A DNA stretch of 22,056 nt from CAKRZE01 sp045617585 (lineage in GTDB: Bacteria > Bacillota > Clostridia > Oscillospirales > CAG-272). The notes under the pieces were generated by a model. That model worked only from the letters and a program-made list of their open reading frames with translations. It was not told the DNA's origin and made no database searches. Of this stretch, positions 16,673 to 22,056 are shown piece by piece. The stretch is taken from assembly GCA_045617585.1 (NCBI GenBank), contig JAZLIW010000033.1:1-22056 (forward strand), read 5' to 3'. A program made the translations under genes and the position numbers. Position 1 is the stretch's first letter, and each line of letters starts with the position of its first letter.

Positions 16673-17748
16673 GTTTTCTTCTTTTCCTTTCGATGTGCGA
16701 AAGCATCCTTCGCTCGGTTTTCAGGCGGTTCGCGCTTTGCGTTTCTCGCGCAGCGCGGCGCCTCGTATAGCTTCCCGTGGACGAAATAATTGTACGACCG
16801 GCACCCTCCGGCGCAGAAGGGGGCGTGTTCGCATTCCGCGCAGGCACCGGTCAGCAGCGAGGGCGTGAAGGAACGGTTGTAGGAAAACGCGTCCGGGTCC
16901 TCCCAGATATCGCGTAAGGAACGCCCACGGAGGTTCCCCTCGATAAAGCGGTCGTCGTACATGGATTCGCAGCCGCGCACGTTGCCGACGCTGTCGATCC
17001 CGACGGAGGAGAGCCCAGCGCCGCACCCGGCGAAAGGGGCGTTCTCCCGCCCGCGGAGGTTTCCTTCCTCCGGCGTGAAATAACCGATATTGTCCGCGAT
17101 CCCGAGTGAGAAGGGTACGTCCGCACGGTAATCCTCCACGAACCGGATCACCTCGCGCGGGTCGAAAAAGCAGTCGATTCCGCTTTTCGCGGCGTTTCCC
17201 ATCGGGGAGCAGGCCTGAAGCTGCCACGCAAAAATAGGGAGGGAACGCAGAAACGCGCAGAATTCCGGCAGCTGCCGCGCGTTTTTCGCGTTCAGCGTGG
17301 AGATGACCGAGACCGGGATCCCGTGAGAAGCAAGGAACCGGATCGCGCGGACCGCGCGGTCAAAGCTGCCGTCCTGCCGGTATTTGTCGTGGACGCCCCG
17401 CAGCCCGTCGAGCGAAACGGCGACCGATTCCGCGCCGGTGCTTTTCAGTGCCTCCGCGATCCCGTCGTCGAAGACGTAGCCGTTCGTGATGATGCTGACA
17501 CGGATGCCGGAGGCGGTCAGCGCACGTACGATCTCTGCCCAATCGTTCCGCAAAAAGACCTCTCCGCCGATCAGGGAAACGCGGCGGCAGCCGAGATCGG
17601 CAAGCTCCCCGCATACGCGCAGGCATTCCGCGGTGGTCAGCTCGTCCTTTCTCGCTTTCCCGCCGCCGGAGCCGCAGTATTTACAGGAGAAGCAGCAGGC
17701 GAGCGTGATCTCCCAGACTGCGCTTTTCAGACGGTATTCGTATCCCAT
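16669..17748 (-). CDS. Radical SAM/SPASM-domain enzyme
   Basis: The 359-residue protein carries the radical SAM cluster motif CX3CX2C at C18, C22 and C25 (CFSCKYC follows another cysteine). Further core elements are SLIGGEVFLR, SIITNGY and VAVSLDG. The C-terminal SPASM domain has cysteines C242, C260, C303, C306, C312, C316 and C333, in CGAG..GCESM and CAECEHAPFCAGGC. That is the set used to hold two auxiliary 4Fe-4S clusters. SPASM enzymes such as AnSME, PqqE and sactionine synthases modify proteins or peptides, so a peptide or protein substrate is likely. It lies six bases after the small zinc-ribbon protein gene and overlaps the HD gene. No clear ribosome binding site is visible, which suggests coupling. 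I recognise no more specific subfamily. Confidence 0.9.
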   Translation of the reverse strand: MGYEYRLKSAVWEITLACCFSCKYCGSGGGKARKDELTTAECLRVCGELADLGCRRVSLIGGEVFLRNDWAEIVRALTASGIRVSIITNGYVFDDGIAEALKSTGAESVAVSLDGLRGVHDKYRQDGSFDRAVRAIRFLASHGIPVSVISTLNAKNARQLPEFCAFLRSLPIFAWQLQACSPMGNAAKSGIDCFFDPREVIRFVEDYRADVPFSLGIADNIGYFTPEEGNLRGRENAPFAGCGAGLSSVGIDSVGNVRGCESMYDDRFIEGNLRGRSLRDIWEDPDAFSYNRSFTPSLLTGACAECEHAPFCAGGCRSYNYFVHGKLYEAPRCARNAKREPPENRAKDAFAHRKEKKKT

Positions 17749-17754
17749 CGCTTT

Positions 17755-18144
17755 TTAGACCCCGTAAGGTTTACCGCAGTTCGGGCAGACGCTGCCTCTT
17801 TTTCTTTTTGTCCCGCAGTTCGGGCAGAGTCGAGCGGCACGCTTTTTCTGTTTGAGAAAGTATTCCGGCGCGGCGTAGACGCAGATCATCTGCGCCTCTT
17901 CCTTCCGTCCGGCGGGAGTGGGATCCTGCTTCTTATCGGCTTTTTCTTCTGCAGACCGGTCTTCCGTTTCCTCCGCGTGATTCAGCGGATACGGGACGGG
18001 GGAAGCGTTCTCATTTTTTTCATCCGGAAAATCATCCGGATCGGGCGCGGGAGGATCATCTTTCTTTCCGCCGCGGTGCATCATTTCGGGTCCGCCGTAG
18101 ACGGTGCTCATCGGGGTCCGTTCTTTTTTCTTAAAAATACGCAT
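17755..18144 (-). CDS. Small CPxCG zinc-ribbon protein with duplicated VYxxPE motif; possible radical SAM substrate
   Basis: The 129-residue hydrophilic protein is not one I recognise. Residues 15-22 read VYGGPEMM and residues 89-96 read VYAAPEYF, two copies of VY[GA][GA]PE[MY][MF]. They are separated by a disordered acidic and proline-rich stretch. The C-terminus has two CPNCG knuckles (107-111 and 120-124), a compact zinc ribbon. AAAGGAG precedes the ATG and a good promoter lies upstream. It is first in the operon with the radical SAM/SPASM gene, six bases before it. A small, mostly disordered protein with repeated short motifs directly before a SPASM enzyme is what one expects of a modification substrate; this is inference. 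A plain zinc-ribbon adaptor is the alternative. Confidence 0.75.
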   Translation of the reverse strand: MRIFKKKERTPMSTVYGGPEMMHRGGKKDDPPAPDPDDFPDEKNENASPVPYPLNHAEETEDRSAEEKADKKQDPTPAGRKEEAQMICVYAAPEYFLKQKKRAARLCPNCGTKRKRGSVCPNCGKPYGV

Positions 18145-18165
18145 GGTTTTTCTCCTTTTTTCTTC

Positions 18166-18194
18166 AGTATATCATATCTTTTTCTTTTTTGCAA
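18166..18194 (-). promoter_or_regulatory. Promoter of the zinc-ribbon/radical SAM/HD operon
   Basis: On the minus strand TTGCAA (18189-18194) and TATACT (18166-18171) are 17 bases apart. The -35 matches four of six and the -10 five of six. The inferred 5' UTR is very short, about 15 bases. The promoter is divergent from the one at 18213, with 18 bases between the two -35 boxes. Confidence 0.75.
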
Positions 18195-18215
18195 GAAAGT
18201 AGACGGGATTTCTTG
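18192..18215. promoter_or_regulatory. Inverted repeat between divergent promoters, candidate operator
   Basis: CAAGAAA (18192-18198) and TTTCTTG (18209-18215) are perfect 7-bp inverted repeats around a 10-bp spacer. Extended to 10-bp arms the match is eight of ten. The dyad centre coincides with the midpoint between the two -35 boxes, and each arm overlaps one of them. A dimeric regulator bound here could control both directions; no regulator gene is next to it. Confidence 0.45.
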
Positions 18216-18241
18216 ACACGCGCCAAATGACGGATTATAAT
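18213..18241 (+). promoter_or_regulatory. Perfect-consensus sigma-A promoter of the UroD-like gene
   Basis: TTGACA (18213-18218) and TATAAT (18236-18241) are exactly consensus with a 17-base spacer. The transcript would start near 18248, leaving about 69 bases of 5' UTR. Confidence 0.92.
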
Positions 18242-18302
18242 GAAAACGTCGGGGCACCGGATTTTCGTGAGAACGGAAAGATACGCCCCAAGTACGGAAG
18301 CA

Positions 18303-18308
18303 GGGGAG
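18303..18308 (+). promoter_or_regulatory. Ribosome binding site deciding the UroD-like gene start
   Basis: GGGGAG lies eight bases before the ATG at 18317. The longer frame from 18227 would begin inside the promoter, upstream of the transcription start, so it is excluded. Confidence 0.75.
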
Positions 18309-18316
18309 ACGAGAAG

Positions 18317-19381
18317 ATGGAACGCAGACTGACAAGAAGGGAAATGACCGACGTTATTGAGGGCAGGGGATGTGCCTTCCGCATGCCGACGGTGCTGGAA
18401 CCGTGGATCACGCCCGGCGCGTTCGGTGATAAATGCGGTGAGGTGCAGCGGATCATGGACGGGTACCCCTGCGACGCGGAGGTCATCCATCTGCGCGTGC
18501 CGGAGGTCTTCAACGCTCCCCCGGAAGCGCCGGGGTACCGCTGGCTCCCGTGGGAGAACCGCTTCGGTCCGAACGTCCCGCTCGACGCGGTGAGCGCGAT
18601 CGACGATTGGAGCCGCCTTGACGAAATGCTCGCGGCGTTCCCGGACCCGAAAACGCCCTGCCTGATCCCGCCTGCGCCCCCGAAGGGTGAGACTTATCGG
18701 ATCGCGCACTGGTGGTACTGGCTGTTCGAGCGGTTCTGGTCTCTGCGCGGAATGGAAAACTGCCTCTGCGACTTCTACGAGGAGCCGGAATGCGTACACC
18801 GTCTGTTCCGCAGGCTGACCGATTTCTATAAGGTCACGGTGCGCCGTGCCAAAGAAGAACTCGGCGCGGACGCGATCTGGACGAGCGACGATATCGGGAT
18901 GCAGACCGGCCCCTTCTTTTCCACGGCGATCTTCCGGGAGTTTTTCCTGCCGTATTATAAGGAACTGATCGATTACACGCATTCCCTCGGGATGCACTTC
19001 TGGCTGCACTGCTGCGGCAGCATCCTGCCGTTCCTGCCCGATCTGATCGACGCGGGTCTTGACGTCCTCCATCCGATCCAGAAATATACGATGGACGAAC
19101 GGGAGGTGGCGGAGAAATACGGGGACCGCATCTGCATCTGGGCGGGCTTCGACGTCCAGCGGATCATCCCCTACGGCACACCGGAGGAGGTACGGCAGGA
19201 GGTCGATTTCCTGATCGATACCTATGCCCGTCCCGAGGGACGGCTCATCCTCGGTGCCGGGAACGGCATGACGCCGGACACGCCGATCGAAAGCATCCGC
19301 GCGCTCTACGGTGAGATCTATGCCCGGGGCAGGGAAAAATGCGGGGAATTCCTTTCCCGCGGAAAGGCAGAGACCATTTGA
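18317..19381 (+). CDS. Uroporphyrinogen decarboxylase-fold protein (MtaA/CmuA-like methyltransferase family)
   Basis: The 354-residue protein belongs by overall look to the URO-D superfamily. That superfamily includes heme-pathway decarboxylases and corrinoid-dependent methyltransferases such as MtaA and CmuA. The C-terminal half shows TSDDIGMQTGPFFS, FREFFLPYYKELIDY, WLHCCGSILPFLPDLI (H231-C232-C233-G234, placed like the methyltransferase zinc ligands) and GFDVQRIIPYGTPEEVR. The HxCG element and the absence of heme genes favour the methyltransferase-like branch over HemE. No corrinoid-binding protein or activase lies nearby, so the substrate is unknown. It stands alone behind a perfect promoter, divergent from the radical SAM cassette. 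Confidence 0.8.
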   Translation: MERRLTRREMTDVIEGRGCAFRMPTVLEPWITPGAFGDKCGEVQRIMDGYPCDAEVIHLRVPEVFNAPPEAPGYRWLPWENRFGPNVPLDAVSAIDDWSRLDEMLAAFPDPKTPCLIPPAPPKGETYRIAHWWYWLFERFWSLRGMENCLCDFYEEPECVHRLFRRLTDFYKVTVRRAKEELGADAIWTSDDIGMQTGPFFSTAIFREFFLPYYKELIDYTHSLGMHFWLHCCGSILPFLPDLIDAGLDVLHPIQKYTMDEREVAEKYGDRICIWAGFDVQRIIPYGTPEEVRQEVDFLIDTYARPEGRLILGAGNGMTPDTPIESIRALYGEIYARGREKCGEFLSRGKAETI

Positions 19382-19491
19382 AGATTCACGAAGCGCTCTG
19401 CCGGACCCTCACCGAAAAAGGCAATCTGCAAAGGCACGAAGGAAGCGGCATTGATTATTGTGATCGCCGCTGTTTTCGGAAACCGAAAAAA

Positions 19492-19522
19492 CCGCCGTCC
19501 CGGAACTGAAACGGGACGGCGG
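19492..19522 (-). terminator. Terminator of the ABC transporter operon, probably bidirectional
   Basis: CCGCCGTCCCG (19492-19502) and CGGGACGGCGG (19512-19522) form a perfect 11-bp stem with a 9-nt loop. On the minus strand TTTTTT follows directly, so it ends the ABC operon. On the plus strand AATTTTG follows, a weaker tail that may also end the UroD-like transcript. Confidence 0.88.
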
Positions 19523-19542
19523 AATTTTGTGCAAGAGGATTT

Positions 19543-20196
19543 TTACAGATCGATCTTTTCAAAGGATCTGCAGGCGGCGCGGCAGGAAAGCAGCGTGAGC
19601 GCGGCGTACACGACCACGCCGGACGCGAGCAGGATCAGCTGGAGCGCGAGGTGATCGGTGCCGAACGCGTTCAGCACGTCCAGCCCGGGGAAATAGTGCA
19701 GGGACTCGGCGATGCCGATCGTTACGAACGCGGCGATGATGAAGAAGACGAAGGACCTGGCGATCCTGTAAGCGGTCCGGAAGAAGCCGCGGACGAAGAT
19801 CAGGTTGAAAAGCCCGAAGATCAGCAGTGCCATCGCGAGCGCGAAGGGATTTGCGTTCATCAGGGCGTTGTTTCTGTATACGGCGGCGTCGGAAAGAAGC
19901 GTCATACGGATCACGGCCGAAACTGCCATGACCGCGAACCCGCACGTTTCGATCAGACAGACGAAGAGATATTTTCCTTTGACCACGTCCTTTTTCGCAA
20001 TGGGGAGAAGGGCGGAGAACAGGATATCGTTTGCCTCTCTGGCGCTTAAAAAGCTCTGGAAAATGCCGAGGCAAATGAAAAACGCGCCGCACAGAACGGG
20101 GTATCCCGGGAACATGAACATGACCCCGAAAGCGATGAACAGATAAGACAGGATCGAAGCGCTGAGCTTCATTTCCTTTGCCAGTACGTTTTTCAT
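19543..20196 (-). CDS. ABC-2-type transporter membrane subunit
   Basis: The 217-residue hydrophobic protein has about six predicted membrane helices (roughly residues 13-30, 35-52, 83-107, 122-145, 156-176 and 190-210). A short basic N-terminus, MKNVLAKEMKLS, precedes them. It would form the membrane part of a transporter with the ATPase encoded just before it. The start at 20196 overlaps the ATPase stop in ATGA, with GAGGGG upstream. A longer frame reaching to 20337 lies inside the ATPase gene and encodes a basic, non-membrane stretch, so I excluded it. The length and pairing resemble small exporter or membrane-stress transporters (BcrB/YtrC-like). The cargo cannot be read from the sequence. 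Confidence 0.82.
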   Translation of the reverse strand: MKNVLAKEMKLSASILSYLFIAFGVMFMFPGYPVLCGAFFICLGIFQSFLSAREANDILFSALLPIAKKDVVKGKYLFVCLIETCGFAVMAVSAVIRMTLLSDAAVYRNNALMNANPFALAMALLIFGLFNLIFVRGFFRTAYRIARSFVFFIIAAFVTIGIAESLHYFPGLDVLNAFGTDHLALQLILLASGVVVYAALTLLSCRAACRSFEKIDL

Positions 20197-20915
20197 TCTT
20201 TCATCCCCTCTCTTTCCATCCGCAGGATCGTATCCTCCAGCGTCTCGCCGGGGGCGGAAAATTCTGCGGCAAAATCCTGCTTTGACAGTGAGGCGACGAT
20301 CTTTCCCTTTGAAAGATAGATGATATCGTCGGCACACTTTTCAAGATCGGAAATGATATGCGTTGAGAAGAAGACGGTCGTCCCGCGTTCCTTCAGTACC
20401 TTGAAGAGCTGCAGCAACTCGTCCCGGGAAAAGGGGTCGAGACCGCTCGTCGGCTCATCGAGGATGAGAAGCTCCGCCTTGTGAGAGAGCGCGAGCAGGA
20501 GATTGAACTTGACCTTCATCCCCTCGGACAGCTCGAATGGCGTTTTCTCTTCGTTCAATTGGAACAGCTCAAGATACCGCCGGTACGCTTCTTCGTCCCA
20601 CGTGCCGTAAAAACGTTTCGTGATCGCAGCGATATCCTTGATCTTTTTCCGCTGATACCAGTTGACCGTTCCCGTAGAATACCCGATGCGGTTCTTGATC
20701 TCCGCCTCGTTTCCGATCAGCGGCATTCCGAAATACGTGATGCTCCCGCCGTCCGGGTGAACGAGATTGAGCATGGATTTGATCGTCGTGGTCTTCCCGG
20801 CACCGTTTCTGCCGATAAACCCGATGATCCTACACGATCCAAGGGAAAAACTGACTTCCCGCAGTTGAAACGACGGATAAACCTTTGTCAGTTCTCTGAC
20901 GTCCGCAATGATCAT
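20193..20915 (-). CDS. ABC transporter ATP-binding protein (BcrA/YtrB-like)
   Basis: The 240-residue ATPase has Walker A GRNGAGKTT (K41), a signature motif reading LSEGM in place of LSGGQ, Walker B LLILDEPTSGLDP, and the H-loop in FFSTHIISD. The block NWYQRKKIKDIAAITKRFY is typical of YtrB-like subunits. AAGGAGG (20921-20927) precedes the ATG. It is co-transcribed with the permease gene through a 4-base overlap. YtrB-type operons usually begin with a GntR regulator gene; none is present here, so regulation must come from elsewhere. Substrate export, possibly of a peptide or antibiotic, is a family-level inference. Confidence 0.93.
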   Translation of the reverse strand: MIIADVRELTKVYPSFQLREVSFSLGSCRIIGFIGRNGAGKTTTIKSMLNLVHPDGGSITYFGMPLIGNEAEIKNRIGYSTGTVNWYQRKKIKDIAAITKRFYGTWDEEAYRRYLELFQLNEEKTPFELSEGMKVKFNLLLALSHKAELLILDEPTSGLDPFSRDELLQLFKVLKERGTTVFFSTHIISDLEKCADDIIYLSKGKIVASLSKQDFAAEFSAPGETLEDTILRMEREGMKE

Positions 20916-20952
20916 GGCTGCCTCCTTGCCTTGTTTTATAACGCTTATTATG

Positions 20953-20981
20953 ATTCTATCATTTCAAGCGACCGATTTCCA
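20953..20981 (-). promoter_or_regulatory. Possible promoter of the ABC operon
   Basis: On the minus strand TGGAAA (20976-20981) and TAGAAT (20953-20958) are 17 bases apart, with four and five of six matches. The surrounding sequence is AT-rich and several weaker boxes overlap, so the assignment is tentative. Confidence 0.4.
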
Positions 20982-21040
20982 TACGTCAATTGTAAACATA
21001 CGAAAACCGGAACGTTCTTTCTGCCGTCCCGGTAACCGAA

Positions 21041-21082
21041 AAATCGCCGCTCCGCAGCCGAAAGGATACGGGACGGCGATTT
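21041..21082 (-). terminator. Terminator after the small membrane-anchored protein
   Basis: AAATCGCCG (21041-21049) and CGGCGATTT (21074-21082) form a 9-bp outer stem with partial inner pairing. On the minus strand the outer stem ends in a five-T run. A competing 9-bp stem GCCGTCCCG/CGGGACGGC (21023-21031 with 21069-21077) overlaps it. Confidence 0.7.
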
Positions 21083-21107
21083 GTTTGCGGAAGGGAAGAC
21101 ACAAACG

Positions 21108-21509
21108 TTATTTTTCTCCCCAGATCGCAAGGACGGTTCCGTCCGATTTCAGGATCACGTCATAGGCTCCGCCAAACATGATTGGGAAGACGTGATAGGT
21201 ACGGATTTCATACGCGTCGTTTTCTTCATCGTACCGGACGGTACAGCCCATCCATTCAAAGATGCTGCCCTCGGAATTTTCAAAGCGATCCGCAATTGCC
21301 GCTTTTCCTGCCGCGGCGGCAGAGCGCCAATCGGGAATCGGTCCGTAATCCGATCCGGTCCGGAAATTTTCGTTTTCCGTATATTCTTCAAAATCCGAAA
21401 CGGAAAATACGCCCGTGTATCCGGGTCTCGTCAAAAGGAACCGGAAGGAGAAAAACGCGGCGGCAAGCGCGATCAGAACGGCGCAAATGATCTTTCCGGC
21501 TTTTTTCAT
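21108..21509 (-). CDS. Small membrane-anchored extracytoplasmic protein, function unknown
   Basis: The 133-residue protein has a basic start (MKKAGK) and one hydrophobic segment (about residues 7-27), without a clear cleavage site or lipobox. It is probably anchored by its N-terminus with the rest outside. The C-terminal domain is mixed alpha/beta: a helix SAAAAGKAAIADRF, then strands around VRYDEENDAYEIRTYH and GGAYDVILKSDGTVLAIWG. The GG..V.I...DG.VL ending resembles NTF2-fold immunity-type domains, a weak similarity I would not rely on. AAGGAG lies upstream of the ATG. It sits alone between two terminators. I see no convincing promoter, so it may be expressed by read-through from ppdK. Confidence 0.75.
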   Translation of the reverse strand: MKKAGKIICAVLIALAAAFFSFRFLLTRPGYTGVFSVSDFEEYTENENFRTGSDYGPIPDWRSAAAAGKAAIADRFENSEGSIFEWMGCTVRYDEENDAYEIRTYHVFPIMFGGAYDVILKSDGTVLAIWGEK

Positions 21510-21582
21510 ATCGTACCACTCCTTGATTTGTCACGCGGACGACGGCCGATGCTTCGTAACGGATCGTTTCCTCGCTTTTTCA

Positions 21583-21617
21583 AAATCCCCGTACCTCTTT
21601 TGGAAGTACGGGGATTT
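21583..21617 (-). terminator. Terminator after ppdK
   Basis: AAATCCCCGTAC (21583-21594) and GTACGGGGATTT (21606-21617) form a perfect 12-bp stem with an 11-nt loop, followed by TTTTG on the minus strand. It lies 35 bases after the ppdK stop. Confidence 0.88.
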
Positions 21618-21651
21618 CTCAATCATTTATTCGTTCCCTGCGGACTGAAAA

Positions 21652-22056
21652 TCAGTCTTTCAGAGCGGCCTGCGCGGCAGCGAGTCTGGCGATCGGCACA
21701 CGGAAGGGAGAGCAGGAAACGTAGGTGAGACCGACCTTGTGGCAGAATTCCACAGAGGACGGGTCGCCGCCGTGCTCACCGCAGATACCGCAGTGCATAT
21801 CGGGACGGACGGACTTACCGAGCTTGACGGCGAGATCCATCAGCTTGCCGACACCGGTCTGGTCGAGCTTTGCGAAGGGATCGTTCTCGTAGATCTTGGT
21901 GTCGTAGTAAGAGGGAAGGAACTTGCCGGCGTCGTCACGGGAGAACCCGAAGGTCATCTGCGTCAGGTCGTTGGTACCGAAGCAGAAGAACTCGGCTTCC
22001 TTGGCGATCTCGTCAGCGGTCAGAGCGGCACGCGGGATCTCGATCATGGTACCGAC
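21652..22056 (-). CDS. ppdK: Pyruvate phosphate dikinase, C-terminal part (gene continues past window end)
   Basis: The frame is open to the last base of the window, so only the C-terminal 134 residues are seen; full enzymes have about 875. PPDK interconverts pyruvate, ATP and phosphate with phosphoenolpyruvate, AMP and pyrophosphate, and in Clostridia often takes part in glycolysis. Diagnostic motifs are GTMIEIPRAALTAD, EFFCFGTNDLTQMTFGFSRD, and CGICGEHGGDPSSVEFC, which holds the active-site cysteine of the PEP/pyruvate domain. SCSPFRVPIARLAAAQAAL closes the protein. The GEHGG loop and the DDAGKFL block separate it from PEP synthase and enzyme I of the PTS. Confidence 0.95.
   Translation of the reverse strand, partial: VGTMIEIPRAALTADEIAKEAEFFCFGTNDLTQMTFGFSRDDAGKFLPSYYDTKIYENDPFAKLDQTGVGKLMDLAVKLGKSVRPDMHCGICGEHGGDPSSVEFCHKVGLTYVSCSPFRVPIARLAAAQAALKD

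Noticed and set aside
18227..18316. A 30-codon N-terminal extension of the UroD-like protein
   Set aside because: The extension would start upstream of the transcription start set by the perfect promoter at 18213-18241. The ATG at 18317 has its own ribosome binding site.
20197..20337. A 47-codon N-terminal extension of the ABC permease
   Set aside because: It lies entirely within the ATPase gene and encodes a basic stretch unlike a membrane protein start. The ATGA overlap at 20193-20196 explains the real start.
20481..21035. A 184-codon plus-strand frame opposite the ABC ATPase
   Set aside because: It is antisense to Walker and signature motifs of a clear ATPase and has no ribosome binding site.

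Overview
The window reads as a GC-rich chromosomal segment of a Gram-positive, probably endospore-forming member of the Bacillota. Class Clostridia, perhaps an Oscillospirales-type gut anaerobe, is my inference. It rests on a complete spoIIAA-spoIIAB-sigF cluster, a Bacillota-type glycogen operon that includes glgD, strong Shine-Dalgarno sites, a C-terminally anchored surface protein and pyruvate phosphate dikinase. I see no mobile element, CRISPR array or rRNA gene.

Layout. (1) 74-150: tRNA-Val(CAC) on the minus strand, with its own promoter. (2) 304-3723, minus: a 1139-residue secreted, membrane-anchored multimodular protein with its own promoter and a cluster of 3' hairpins. (3) 4053-14402, plus: a strong sigma-A-type promoter, then glgB-glgC-glgD-glgA-glgP-GH13 amylase, closed by a strong terminator. 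These six genes cover glycogen synthesis (ADP-glucose formation, elongation, branching) and breakdown (phosphorolysis plus alpha-glucan hydrolysis). Two hairpins sit inside the operon, before glgA and before glgP. (4) 14418-16123, plus: spoIIAA-spoIIAB-sigF, the anti-anti-sigma, anti-sigma and sigma-F module of the forespore, with its own terminator. (5) 16106-18144, minus: a three-gene cassette, in transcription order a small CPxCG zinc-ribbon protein with a duplicated VYxxPE motif, a radical SAM/SPASM enzyme, and an HD-domain 5'-deoxynucleotidase-like protein. (6) 18213-19381, plus: a lone uroporphyrinogen-decarboxylase-fold (MtaA/CmuA-like) protein behind a perfect-consensus promoter. Its promoter and that of the cassette face away from each other around a symmetric inverted repeat. 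(7) 19543-20915, minus: an ABC ATPase and its ABC-2-type permease. (8) 21108-21509, minus: a small membrane-anchored extracytoplasmic protein of unknown function. (9) 21652-22056, minus: the C-terminal part of pyruvate phosphate dikinase, running off the window edge.

The glycogen operon and the spoIIA operon are textbook modules. The least explained parts are the radical-SAM cassette with its repeated-motif partner and the divergent control region beside it, followed by the modular surface protein. Regulatory calls come from reading motifs by eye. No database search was possible, so family names rest on recognisable motifs and overall similarity.
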